This document shows, piece by piece, positions 39,827 to 51,492 of a stretch of 64,000 nucleotides of DNA. Location of the stretch: NCBI GenBank assembly GCA_021234155.1, contig JAJEKV010000072.1, positions 4,999,620 through 5,063,619 on the forward strand, written 5' to 3'. Origin of the DNA: Isoetes taiwanensis (Eukaryota > Streptophyta > Lycopodiopsida > Isoetales > Isoetaceae). Position numbers and translations under genes: made by a program. Each line of letters opens with the position of its first letter. Position 1 is the stretch's first letter. The notes under the pieces were generated by a model, which saw only the letters and a program-made list of their open reading frames with translations, was not told the DNA's origin and made no database searches.

Positions 39827-40530
39827 ATGGCGGACAGCCCTGTGAACAGGAAGGAGCCAAATCGGCTAGGAAGCAGAAAAAGAATCGTAGATCTGACAGG
39901 AAATAATTTCATCCACCGACCCACAACTGTGCGGTGTGAAAAAGAAGTAAAATCTTGGCTTTCGCTAAGGACTCTGTTAGGAATCATGTTGCCTTGCAGC
40001 AGGATCAACAGAGCCACAATGCAAGATGATGCAGAATCTGTACAAGGATCGACCATTACATGCACCATTTTGGGTACAGAAAGAGCAAAGGTAAACATGT
40101 GCATTCAAGAAGATGCTCGAGGAGCGCCGCTTCTGATGCTGGAGTTGGCTATGCCTACCTATATCCTGGTAAGGGAAATGTCTTCTGGTTTACTCAGAAT
40201 TGCACTTGAATGTGAAAAAAGAAAAGGGGAAAACAGACCACTGTTTGCTGAGCCAGTATGGTCCATGTTTTGCAATGGCCGGAAGGTTGGATTTGCCATA
40301 AAGCGCCATTGCACAGATAATGACAGAGCTATTTTGAGTCTGATGCAGCTTGTAACTATGGGTGCTGGGGTTATTCCTCTTGAAAGGGGAAGAAGGAAGA
40401 AGATGAGCTTATGTATATGCGAGCTACTTATGAGCGAGTTGTGGGTTCTCCAGATTCAGAGTCTTACCATATGATCAATCCTGGTGGTTCCCCTGGCCAA
40501 GAACTTAGCATATTTTTGATTCGAGCTTAA
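39827..40530 (+). pseudogene. MIZU-KUSSEI1-like copy 3, frameshifted (unit B)
   Basis: Near-identical to copy 2 but with three one-base indels. A T is lost at about 40068 and an A is gained at about 40090, so a short stretch around GTERAK is out of frame. A base is lost at about 40384, which changes the last 60 residues and ends the frame early at 40474. Two of the three are homopolymer-length changes. They could be real decay of the duplicate or consensus errors. If they are errors, the gene is a full second copy of 23549-24253. Confidence 0.8.
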
Positions 40531-41391
40531 GCATCTCCTTAGTGCATAATGCAGTGCAGATCTGTCTGAGAAAAGTCTTGGCAGACATGTAGATAAATTA
40601 AAAAGAGGAACAAGTTTCTTGCAGCATTACTTTGACCATGTTCCAAGATGCACAGCTATTGATTCATATGTTAGGCACCTTTCATACAGGGAACAGTGTA
40701 CGTTTTCTATACATTGCAAAATGAATATGATGTGGATTTCATCAGTACGCTTCTGTCTATATGAAGTAATAAATATTGCTAACATAACTAACTGCATGTG
40801 CCAATCCTTTGTTTCAATGGATTGCTGCTCACAGCATTAGAAATTTAGTGCAGTGATTGTGTTGACAAGCTTGCAGTATATCTCTTAACTGTAATCCATA
40901 GCCATGCTTGCCTTGTTCTTCATTGTAATTGAAGTTATTCCATGTCAGTTTTTTTTTTCAAATCTCTATGTGGTTTCTTATGTGTCATCTTCCTTTGCCA
41001 TGCATGGCTTCTTAACCATGGTCACGATTTTGGTTCAAGCTTAGTGGTTTTATAGATGTTTTCCTTCTGTTTGCTTCTGAATCTGTTTAAGCAGATCACA
41101 TAACTTTCAAGGAGCTTCACAAGAGAGTCAGAATTTAGGTGTACTAGAATTGTTCTCTAACTCATTGCAGGTTTGCTACTTCCTTAGTGTTCACATCTGT
41201 TCAAGAAACGAAATACTAGCCATTAAATAATCCCATGCAACCAAGTGAACAAGTTGTGTTAGATCCATAAACTTTTCTTGTTAACATATTAGAAACCGGA
41301 AAACAAATATTGCCTGAATTATCTTCCCTTTTCCGGTGGGGAAATATAGGCGCCGTTATCACCAGCAAATTCTCAATCGAGAAGGGAAAGC

Positions 41392-43280
41392 ATGGCCATG
41401 GCCCTGGCGCCGCCCAGTTCATTGTACGATAGAGTGGGTTTATATGTTGGCATTTCAACACCTGCATGGCCTTCTTCACGAAGCAGCGCCAGTTTCTGCT
41501 ATCAAAATTGGACGGAGATTGCCAGTTATAGGCGAATTAATTATTCCTATTTTCAGGGGATCAGAAGAATACACCGAATTGAAGCCAAGTCTTCTGGTTG
41601 GGCCGCTCCAGAATCCCCTTATGACACTCTTGGTGAGCTCAATTTTCTTGTCTATATACCATAACTTGTTCTTAGCTTGTCCCTTTTCCTTTGCAGGTGT
41701 TGAAAAGGATGCTGATGACGAAGGAATAAGAAGTGCATACAGACGAATGGCAAAGCTTTTCCATCCTGATGGTACTTTTACTATTATCACCTTCAAGCTA
41801 GTGTTTTAAATTCAATGTCATCTTCCAGTAGCTGAAGCAGTTCTATTGTATCTACAATTTAAAACCTTTGCTTTAGTTTATCAATTCTAAGTGTAATCCC
41901 TCATTATCTGATAAAAAAGCCTTCAAGTGCTGAAAATGATTGTCATCTGTCTTTCCGAAGTTTTTAGCTTAATATCCTACCAACCAAAATGTGATAAAGT
42001 TGTATAAAAAACAAGAGCACAAACTTAAAATAAGGAATCCTTGTCAATTTTTTGTGATGAAAACATGCCCTTGGATGATAAGGACTTGGAGAATGTGAGT
42101 TTCTGTGGTAATTCACGCTTTCAACATGGAGAAGGCAATTGGTAGTAGTTGCTAGCCAATTTTGAATAGTAGCATATTATTTATATTTCTCATATTAAGT
42201 ACCTCCCTCCTGTTTGGTACTATTATTATTGCTTCTGAACACTAAAATCAGCAACTAATTAAAAAGGAACAGTCTTTCAGTTTATAATGGCAGTGAAGAA
42301 CTGGAGGAGGGAGAGACAATAGAGAGTCGCTTTATCAAGATTCAGGCGGCCTATGAATTACTTATGGACAGAGAAAAGCGCAGGGAATATGACATTGAGA
42401 ATTCTAGTAATCCTATGAAGGTTAATATTAGAGTTATTGATGAATTATGATATAGCATTCCACACTGTTACCTTATCTTTCAAATCATGGCGATATAGGC
42501 TTAACAAGAATATGCATGATGACCAGGCATCTAAGGCATGGATGGAATGGGTAATGAAGAAAAAGAAGGCATTTGATCAGCGAGGTGATATGGCTATATC
42601 TACATGGCAAGAGCAGCAGCAGAGAGACATGAATCTAAAAGCTCGTCGTCTTTCCCGGAACAAGGTAAGATATCAATTTATTTTTATACCTTGTGGATAT
42701 AGAATATAGTAGAAAGTAAAAGCTTCCATATGATACCAAAATTTACACTTACAAACTGCTTGGCTGATGTAATAGTAGAAAGTAAAAACTAAAGGTAATG
42801 CTGGACAGCAAATGTGACCATTACCAAGCATAACTATCTGTCTAGAACCCTTAGCCAAATTCAATGTCTTTTCTGCATGGTCTTTTAAAATATGCCCATC
42901 CTATGTGTTTGCATGATTTGTTCTTTATCCTTTTGTTTCCATTGCTGAGGCTTTTATGTTACCTATTGTTTAAGCTTACACTAATTTCTGGCAGATATTC
43001 CTTCATTTTCTGTCCTATGTATCCCTGTAGTCGAGTTTCTATATTTCTTATTAACATCTTGAGATTATTGCAGGAAGATCCAGAAGAGGAGAGAAGGCTT
43101 CTAGCAAAGGAAAGACAGGCTTCTACTACCAACATAGGGACTACCTTGAAACGACATAGTTTGGTGTTAAGAAAACGCGATCTCGTTAGAAAACGGGCAG
43201 AAGAGGAGGCGAATAAAAAACTGATACAACAACTTTTGGCTGAAGAGGGCCTAGAGCTTGATGACGATCGGTTCACATAA
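41392..43280 (+). CDS. Plastid-type J-domain (DnaJ) protein, five exons
   Basis: Exons 41392-41632, 41697-41771, 42281-42420, 42527-42664 and 43074-43280 join to 801 nt (266 aa) with GT-AG introns and no stop. Residues 1 to about 70 are Ser/Arg-rich and poor in acid, like a chloroplast transit peptide. The J-domain follows (SPYDTLGVEKDADD, AYRRMAKLFHPD with the HPD motif at the exon 2 end, then FIKIQAAYELLMD and REKRREYD). Exon 4 has AWMEWVMKKKKAFDQRGDM. The charged C-terminus (TLKRHSLVLRKRDLVRKRAE, QLLAEEGLELDDD) is typical of a conserved plant J-protein family. It is expected to stimulate a stromal Hsp70. Its 5' part is duplicated at 25115. Confidence 0.9.
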
Positions 43281-45339
43281 TTTAGCTGCACGACTTGAAT
43301 ATCATGTAAGCCTGTAAAGTTGTACGTGTTGTTTGGACTGTAGAAATTGTGGTTATTTGAATAGAAAATTTACTCATTTTTTGCCAGGTTTTGGCAAAGT
43401 CATGGTCAAGAAGGATAGGATAGAAATAAGCAATCTCTTGCATGTTATGTAGTGATTTTTTTTTGGGCGGGCCCGGGTTTGAAAAGTCAATTGTCTTTTG
43501 GGTATTATGACATTCAACGAATTACTTATGAAAGGATGGTACTTACTAATATGGAGATGAAACAATATAAGAAATTGTGAGGTATGGTTGCCTCCTCTCG
43601 CGCATGGACCCTTTAGTGCTCACTCCCCCTCCTTTGTAACATATATTCTAGGCTGTTAGGATAAAAAATCAATGGCTAAGATTTGATGTGCACTACTATA
43701 GCATGGCCCAAATACCATAATTTGGGATGCAACTGCGCGCGATGGGTGGGCTCTCACAAAAACCGTGATAATCTCTCTTTTCCATTTCTCCTTAGCACAC
43801 ATACATGTGCATGGGATAGCTACTTTGTATGGTTTTCTCTTGATTTTGGCGTTTTCCACGTTTCCCTCTTAATACTCCTTGAAGAGCTTCAAACGCAAAC
43901 ATGGAGATCGGCCTCACAGAGGGCAGGAGAGCCGCGTCACAGAGGGGGCCATCAAACCCCCTTCTCTTCCACCTATTGTAGTTTTTTAGAGGTATTACAC
44001 AATAAGACGCTTTTGAGTTCATGTGAAATGCAATCATAATCTGCTCTTTAACTGCGCGGAACATGGAGACTATACCCTATAAATTTTGCTATGATTCCAC
44101 AATTGTTCTAGATGATGCAACTCAATTTGCTCCTATAATGTCTTTAACTAGATACGAATTGTCATCATCATAGAACCAATAATTCTTGCCTCGAAGGAAC
44201 ATAAGGGGAGGAAATTACATGCCTATAATTGTGCCTATCAGCCACAATTGTACTTTCTTGTAGGTATTACAGAATAAGACTCTTTCGAGTTCCAATTTCA
44301 AAAACATAGTTTTATCCAATTTTGACTTTGATTGTGTATCCATTTTCATAATTTGCTCTTAATTGCATGGAACATGGAGACCATGTCCTATATAACAAAA
44401 AATATTTCTTGTGTTTGCACAATTGTTCTAGATAATGCAACTCAATTTGCTCCTATATACAAATTTTCAATGTGCTCTGTAATGTCTTTAACCATATACG
44501 AATTTTCATCATCATAGAATCAATAATTCTTGCCCTTGAAGGAACATAATTGCCCTTAAAGGAATATAAGGGGAGGAAATTACATGCCTATGGTTGTGGC
44601 CTATACGAATTTTCATCATCATAGAATCAATAATTCTTGCCCTTGAAGGAACATAATTGCCCTTAAAGGAATATAGGCCACAAGGTGGGTTAGGATAGAT
44701 ATTATTTTAACATCCACAGAGATCACAGAGGACCATGGGGCGAAACTATATATAGTGTGGCTCTAAGTGATCTCGAAATCGAGACATAGTTGTTCTCGGA
44801 CTAGTGTGTTACCATTAGATCAAAGTCCCAAGCACAAACCTATACAATTACAAATATTTGGAGATCTTTCTTTAAAACAAAATCCTTTTTAATAGAATAG
44901 AATAGAATAGAATAGAACAACTTTTATAATCTTGGAGGTGGGGTGAAAGATTGTGTTAATAGGAGATGTTATTTTTTTTGTTTAAAAAAGAAAATTCAAA
45001 AACAAAAAATAGGAGATGATTTTTGATACAAAAAAATGATAGGAGATGATTTTCTTTTTTAAACAAAAAAAAATTTGTGTTAATAGGAGATGATTTTTTT
45101 ATTAATAGGAGATGTTTTTGATACAAAAATCTTTCCAATATCTTCATAAAAGCTTACTGCACTCCTAGAATGATTAGCTGGGCAGAGGATCAACTAGTGG
45201 GGCGTGAAATACTACCAAATCCGCCCGAAAATTTGATGTATTCTTCCAAAAAACTTAACCAAATATGTGCATATCGTATATCATCAAAAAGATCCTTGAG
45301 AGAGCTTTCTAAAGCAATATAAGGTAGAAGGTGTACTTA
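43281..45339. other. Gene-poor region of diverged tandem repeats
   Basis: After the J-domain gene's 3' UTR I see no gene. Between about 43980 and 44680 a unit of some 300 bp is repeated in diverged, partial form: markers GGTATTACA, GGAACATGGAGAC, CAATAATTCTTGCC and AAGGAACATAA recur at 43990-44200, 44260-44590 and 44600-44680. An AATAG repeat lies at 44890-44920. Confidence 0.6.
44960..45125. repeat. Degenerate minisatellite, TAGGAGATG core
   Basis: TAGGAGATG occurs five times in about 165 bp. The copies are separated by T- and A-rich spacers that include TTTTTGATACAAAAA twice. Confidence 0.7.
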
Positions 45340-46030
45340 AGCTTTAAAGGAAGAATTGGGAGTGAAAAGTCAAACATCATACTTTATTCTTTTAGCAAAA
45401 ATTGGCATGTTGCACATACACAAGAGTTGGACATATCCAAATTACTACACTTGGGCTCATGAAGACTCAAAAACTTGTCGTTGGTATAGAAAGCTGATTA
45501 TACGTGCTGAAAGTTGGGGCATTCAAGAGAGGAAGCCAAACACAGATGTGGACATTAGGGATCTTATACAAAGCAAGGTGCTTGAAAAGATGTGGAAACA
45601 AATAGGCACAAAAGTGAATTTCCATAAGACTAAAGTAAATCCTTTGCTTGTGTTGGTGGAACAAGAATACACCTGTTCTGATGTCTCTGAGAAGGGCAAT
45701 TGTCAGATATCGTACAAGTTCTCATAGATTAAATATTAAGCCAGGTAGATGTCATCCTTGCCACGAGAAAACTGTAGAGTATGTAATTCAGGACAGGCTG
45801 AGGATGAACATACTTTTTCATTGAGTGTGAACAATACCAAGACATACGAGACCGACAGGCAATGACTGAAGATGTATTTTTCTCGTTACTACAACTTGAC
45901 GAAAGCAAGTTAGATGAATAAATCTTTGTATATTGTCACTTCTTGACTTTAAAGGTCTTACGTGACATGAATCAATATCTTCTTCTTACATATATAAAAT
46001 TATTAGTTAACTTTTTGGCTTCCAAAAATA
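45340..46030 (+). mobile_element. LINE C-terminal fragment of a second type
   Basis: A 123-codon frame from 45356 (WYRKLIIRAESWGI, IRDLIQSKVLEKMW) leads in shifted frames into IVRYRTSSHRLNI, then a cysteine knuckle with AEDEH, then CEQYQDIRDRQ and FFSLLQLDESKLDE. This order (R.SSH.L.IE.GR, C..C, EDE.HFL..C..Y..IR) is the post-RT tail of LINE ORF2 proteins of the kind common in animals. At least two frameshifts are present. No RT domain is retained upstream. It is distinct from the other LINEs in this window. Confidence 0.6.
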
Positions 46031-47508
46031 AACAAAAAAAATTCCAAAATGTTTACATTTGGAGCCGAATTTTGTTTTTCCAGCATTGCCCATTTGTGTG
46101 CAGGAGATAGCCACCCTGCCCGCCGTGAAATTTGCATATCATGAGCTCTCTGAGACCAAAAAGCTTCTAAAGGGTAAGCTAAGATATGCATTATATATTT
46201 CTCTTCAAGTTTTACACTGGCCTGATTCCGAACAATTGATATGTTTTGTTGAATCGATCTATAGGTTTGTGTCAGAAAGAGATAGTAATTTTGCCCGATG
46301 AAATATGGCTTGAGAATGCTAGAGAATATTAGGATGCAGGAACATACTGTAAAATGGACGGAATAGGGGTGACCCTGAGTGATTCGATGCTGGGCTAGAA
46401 AAATTAGATATAAAGCTGTAGCAAGCAGGCAAATTGTATAGGTATAGTTTTTTGTGTCACAAAGACAGAGCATCCTGATTTTATCCGGATAGATAAGTAG
46501 GTTTTGCACCCTATGCAATGGAATCGATGGATATATATTTACTGGCAATGGATTCTGGCAATGGAATCGATGGATATATATTTACTTCCTTTTCTGATTA
46601 TGTCGTTCTCAAAGGGTTCAATATTTTCTTTTTTTGATGCAAGCATTGCTTGCTTTATGCTCTATTTATGAATTGCAGATAAGAATTTGTTGGATAATTC
46701 ATTGAACAAACAGTTTTTTTTGCTGGCAATTTCTTCAAAGGTCAATTCCTACATTCAAAATATTTGCTACACAACATGTAAGCATGGACTGCTGTCGAAA
46801 GAGTTGTGGCTCTTATGTGCTTGCAGAAATGCACCATGCAGTGAAAGTCTAAGGGTTAATGTGAGAGACAATGCTTTGTCGTCTAGGGATCTGCACTATT
46901 TTGATTGAGGTTCAATTCTTTCATAGGGTTTGCCAATGCCTTTTCCATTAGAACGGTCTGCTTCCTTTGCTCTTTCAATTCTTATCTTCTATGGATTTGT
47001 TGTTTCATTGTGATCTCAAATTACAACTTAAGGTTTGCCAAACAACTCTCATCTTTCAAATTTCAGCAAATGTAGCCTCTTATCTTTCAAATCTCATCAA
47101 CTGTGATTTGTTGTGTGCATGTGTTTTATGTATATAGTATAGTGGGCTTTCCTGCTGTGGAAACAAGGCGACGCGCGGCAGCGCGGAGCCGTGTTGACAC
47201 AGCAGGAAAGCCTACTAAATGGGCTTCCCTATAACGTGGAGGACAATTAGGTGATGTTCTGTGCCACGTGTCAACCATCCGACGGCTGGAGCAGAGAATC
47301 GCCACAAAAAACAATGAGTAATTTTGTTACTATACTTCCCTGGAAATGAATGTCCCCTAAAAATTGCCACGTGGCGACATAGGGTTGGACGAGAGGGCAG
47401 AACAGCACCTAACTGTTCTTCACGAGCTAGATGAAGTATCGACCCACATGTTTGAAACCATTGAGAGCCTTATGCCAGCGTGAAACCATTGAGCCGTTAA
47501 GGTTGGGA
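46031..47508. other. Gene-poor region with small repeats
   Basis: No gene supported. A 29-bp direct repeat (core GGAATCGATGGATATATA) lies at 46515-46543 and 46558-46586. An exon-like stretch at 46101-46170 has an AG before it and a GTAAGC after it (VKFAYHELSET), but it has no confirmed partner exons. Confidence 0.45.
47141..47216. repeat. Short inverted repeat, 19-bp arms
   Basis: AGTGGGCTTTCCTGCTGTG (47141-47159) pairs with 47198-47216 at 18 of 19 positions. The loop is GC-rich (GACGCGCGGCAGCGCGG). A further AAATGGGCTTCCC copy of the arm follows at about 47217. Probably a tiny foldback or MITE relic. Confidence 0.75.
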
Positions 47509-47826
47509 TAAACTATGCGGGGAATTTTATCTGGAGGGTTTTTTTTTAGATGGCTTGGAGGGTTCCATGGGAGAATATTCTTTGGAATATTCTATTGTGG
47601 CATGTCGCACCACTTGCCATTTTTTTTCCCATCTAGCAAAAGTCACTATAAGACCTTTTAAAATAAAACAATTTTGCGTTCATCTAATGAACATGTGTAT
47701 TGTGAAGGTTATAACATATACCATAGTGAGATCAGTTTGAGTCAACATTTAGCGAAATTGCTGATTACCACACTACTAACTATTATAATTTGATATGGAA
47801 ATCTTCCTACCAAGAACTGTTTTTCC

Positions 47827-50800
47827 TCAGGCGAGGACCCTTTGGAGAACAACCTCTGTCAATACAGGCTGAATGATGTCCAAGAAAAACCTGGGGTCGT
47901 GGTTCAGGACTTTCGCAAATACGTACATCAGATGTTTGCATGGAATGTATATCCTTTTCAGTTCTCTACCCATGAAATCCGGGCATGTGCAGGTGGGATG
48001 CTTACATACCCTCACTGTATAAGTTTCATCTGGTCGACGCAACTCGTAAGCAACATCCCTATTGGTGATATTGACCTTTACAGACTCAATATCACACTCC
48101 AGTTGTAAAGCTTGATTAAGCTTTGTTTCAGCTTCTACACAAAGCTTCCCTCGTCTGTTCATGCGCTTGCCAAAACGTTCCATGAAGTGGACAGAGCTGG
48201 TCAAAGTAGAACAATTCACACTAGCCATATCGGGCATTGAGTTCCGTGGGGTAATCCCTCTAACGGAATAGTTCTCCCTCTCCAATGTTTCCAACTCTGC
48301 ACTAGTTATATTTATTCCTTTTGCCACAGGCCAATCTGCTGGACGAGTTGGTATGGCTATGATGCCTGCAGCTGGATAGTAAGTATGCTGCACATTTTGA
48401 GGACAAAACCAAAACCTTTGTGTGACTTCTCTCCCATTTACTTTCCTTTGTCCAGTGAAGCATGGTGCAATAGTAGACTCTGTACGAACTTTATTAATTT
48501 CAGCATTGCATCTTCGACCATTGGACTTTATTCTACCTTGACATCTTATTTTACTACCAGGCTCTGTTCTTCTAATAGCCCATTCCCCTAGCAGCAAATC
48601 ATACTCCTGTACAAGGTATGTAGCATCATCAAAGATTATATTCCGCTTTGCTGAAGCATCTACCCTAACTCTAGACCGAGTATGGGCCCTCTTGTCTGGA
48701 CGATGGCTACCGGAACCCACATCCTTGTTATATTCCGTTCTATCTCTGGTCCTTTTTAGCACAGTCTGATTGTTTCCTTTTGAACCTGCATGAATGGGCC
48801 TTAAACCACTATGTAAAACTGTCGAGTTGACTGCGCTGACACAAGCAGATGGAGTAACGTTACTAGTAACTGGAGTGCCCATTCTGCACATTAAGGTATC
48901 CATCCCTGGACCTATTCTAACAAAATTGTGTTCTCTATGTGCTTTGCACTTTGTACTTTGCAGCACAGCTTCTGTCAGATCGTACAAGCATGCATCGTAC
49001 AAGGATAATTTATTCACGTACCCTCTTGATGCTAGCCAACTAGCATGCACAGATTCTGATAGATTAGTGTTAGGGATTTGAGCTCTGCACAAATTTAGAT
49101 GCTCTTGTCTATGCTCTTGGAATATGTACTTATTTGTGTGTCGTTGAAGACATTGTTCCCAATGGAACTTACAGCCACGTTCCTTTCCTTCCATGGGCTG
49201 GCCATCATTGAACACAACCCGAATTGCATTCCAATTAGCCTGAGCTTCGTCTGCCATGAATCCTTTGAACTGAGCAGGTGGTGAGTTCCTTAGTATCATA
49301 ACTTTGTTTAGCTTTGTCCAGAACTTTATCTGAGCTTCCGTATCCTCCGTTTTCATGTCACATGTTGCTATTGTAAGAAGGCAACGCATACTGCACATTT
49401 CAAAAATTACAGTAAGTAAATAAGTAGTTTGAAATGGCAAGTGAAAAACATGACAGATAAGAATATCACCTTGGGTCATACACATGACATGCTAAAGTAG
49501 TCCACTCAACAGTGCGTTTTACGTGGTCAAAATGTACCCAAGAGTTTTCTAAATCTCCTCCTGGACGCATTCGATTGACGAGTTCCACTCCAGAACCTGC
49601 TCCTGTTGTGGACATTTTGAAGATATAGCATCGACCATTTTCTTCATCATGAAGTTGGTATGGAAATTTGGAACCGTGGAAGAATTGGTATTTGCAGTGC
49701 TGTTTTAAGTATATGATCTTTCCAACTTCATCTTTTTGGTGGACTTTATTTTCAAGACTCTTATTTATCCATTGACGTATCCTACAAAAGAACCAATTTT
49801 TAGAAAATAAAGAGCATCAAGTAGTTACAATTTAAACTTGAGCATAAGAATACTTTCTTTTGTTGCAAAGAGGTTGAAGTTGCTTCAAAAGATTGTCTAT
49901 TTTATCTCTCCCCCACAACTGTATGTCATCACAATCAGTAGTTGTTATCAAGTTGTTGACAGTGAGCTCCATAGCTACCTCCATCTGTATCTGTTTTGCA
50001 CCCTTCTTGCTTCCTATAGAAGCATTAACTCTACTATTGACCATCTGGTGCAGCAAATGTATTTCTTCACGAGTTGGAGGAGTTCTGATAGGATGATCAT
50101 GTAAACCAACATGAATGGATAATCTTGTGTGTATGGCTTCGTCAGGTATAACATAATATATCACGCAACTGCATAGTGCGAGACACGTTGGCTGTTCCTC
50201 ACAGTACTCACAAGCTAGAATTCCATGTGAACGGGATATAGGACCAAGTGCAGGTAGCTGCTTCATAGTTCGCTTCCACTGGACATCATTTGGCACACTT
50301 CTGGAAAGAAAATAGTCACATGTTGGATTCATGCACCTTAAATGACCACAGCACTTGGAATATTTAACTATGCCATCGAATGAATGACTTGTCTTCTCGG
50401 GCTTCGTCCAGAGATGTGGATCAAACTTTCTTTCCATGCCTGCCATAGAATTCAAGTCATCTGGAGGTAGCTCAAATACCACATTGCCATTGTAATTAGA
50501 GGGTAGACATCTCACTGATATTGGTGCAGTAACAGATGAACACAATCTCTTAAGTTTGCTAGATCCAAAACTACCAACAAGTGTTTGAAACGTGGAAACA
50601 ATGTTTACAGTACTCTCACGAATATGCTGGATCGGACTGTCAACAATTATTGGTGCATGAGGAGTGCTGACCTCAAGAATAATAGGCGTGCCTTCGACTG
50701 TGACAAAGTTCCCATTATAGGCTAGGGCCACATACACACTCTGCCCCTCTTGATTCACAACTTCGTCAAGAAGAATTGTCATTCCTCTACCACTCTTAGA

Positions 50801-51070
50801 TTGCACAACACACAATTTTTCATTACGAAATTGGAAACTCTCACACAACCATTTCCTAGACAGTTGATATTCTCCATTCACAAAAGAGCATACCATTCTC
50901 AATGTTTTACCAGGTGATGAGATTATCACGTCATTTGCAGTGAAAGAAAGAATCTCACAGTCGTTTGCAGCCATTGCAACAACAAATAACTTCGTGCTAC
51001 ACAGAACTCTTCCGCAGGAAACTAGACTACTAAAACTAGAATAGCTAACTTGAATACGTTGAACAATCAA
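47827..51070 (-). CDS. MULE-type transposase with WRKY/GCM-like and SWIM zinc fingers
   Basis: Exons 51070-49854, 49781-49470 and 49390-47827 have GT-AG introns and join to 3093 nt, an uninterrupted 1030 aa; an internal start at 50974 (MAANDCEILSF) is also likely. Residues about 225-345 form a WRKY/GCM-like zinc region (KCCGHLRCMNPTCDYF, CEYCEEQPTCLALC, HVGLHDHP). Exon 2 and the start of exon 3 give the first catalytic region (FDHVKRTVEW, CHVYDP, CDMKTED). FMADEAQANWNAIR holds the probable second Asp, followed by the C-x2-HW motif (GCKFHWEQCLQRH) typical of MULE transposases, then TNLSESVHASWL with a candidate Glu. The C-terminus has a SWIM finger (CTCPDF, then IPCKHLMYVF). It should bind element ends and catalyse cut-and-paste transposition in the nucleus. 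Intactness suggests recent activity. Confidence 0.85.
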
Positions 51071-51492
51071 TTGAGGTCCTCAAAATAATTAATTACTGTC
51101 ACGAATATTCATAATTAATGAATTGCACGCCAACAATTTCGTATGCTAATTACAAAATGCAATAATTTCAGCCGGTTTAAAACGTTTAAATATTTTAGGG
51201 CGTGTGAAAATGTAGGCGTTAAAAAATAATGTATAAGAGAAGCAAGAATTTGAATAATGCCTTTGCAACCTCTTTTGCTTTTGAAAAAATAGATGTTTTG
51301 TTGTTCGTGAAATCTGTATGGGAATTAATGATTTTTTAACCTCTATTGTTTTTTTAAAGTTAATTTTCGAAAAAAACCTCGAAACATTCCTCTGTACGTC
51401 GGAAAATATCTCTGTACCTGTGTTTTTTCAAAATACCTCTCCCAAAATCGTTCGAAAATCATCTGTTCTTGGAAATTTGTCTACCCATTACA

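Larger units (their letters stand above)
25643..41921. repeat. Tandem duplication, unit B (16.3 kb)
   Basis: Second copy of unit A, about 330 bp shorter. Most of the difference (253 bp net) is one deletion relative to unit A's 19700-19960. Remaining differences are small and concentrated at CAG/CTG sites and homopolymers. After 41921 the sequence continues into the rest of the J-domain gene, so this end is the original flank. Confidence 0.95.

Noticed and set aside
44890-44920. AATAG repeat as a LINE tail
   Set aside because: The repeat resembles the LINE tails, but the expected GTGGACG 3' end sequence is not convincingly present beside it.
46059-46301. Receptor-kinase-like segment VKFAYHELSET
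   Set aside because: One exon-sized match to a juxtamembrane pattern without any kinase motif nearby.
48385-49284. Plus-strand open frames inside the transposase gene
   Set aside because: Opposite-strand shadows of the 1030-aa spliced transposase.
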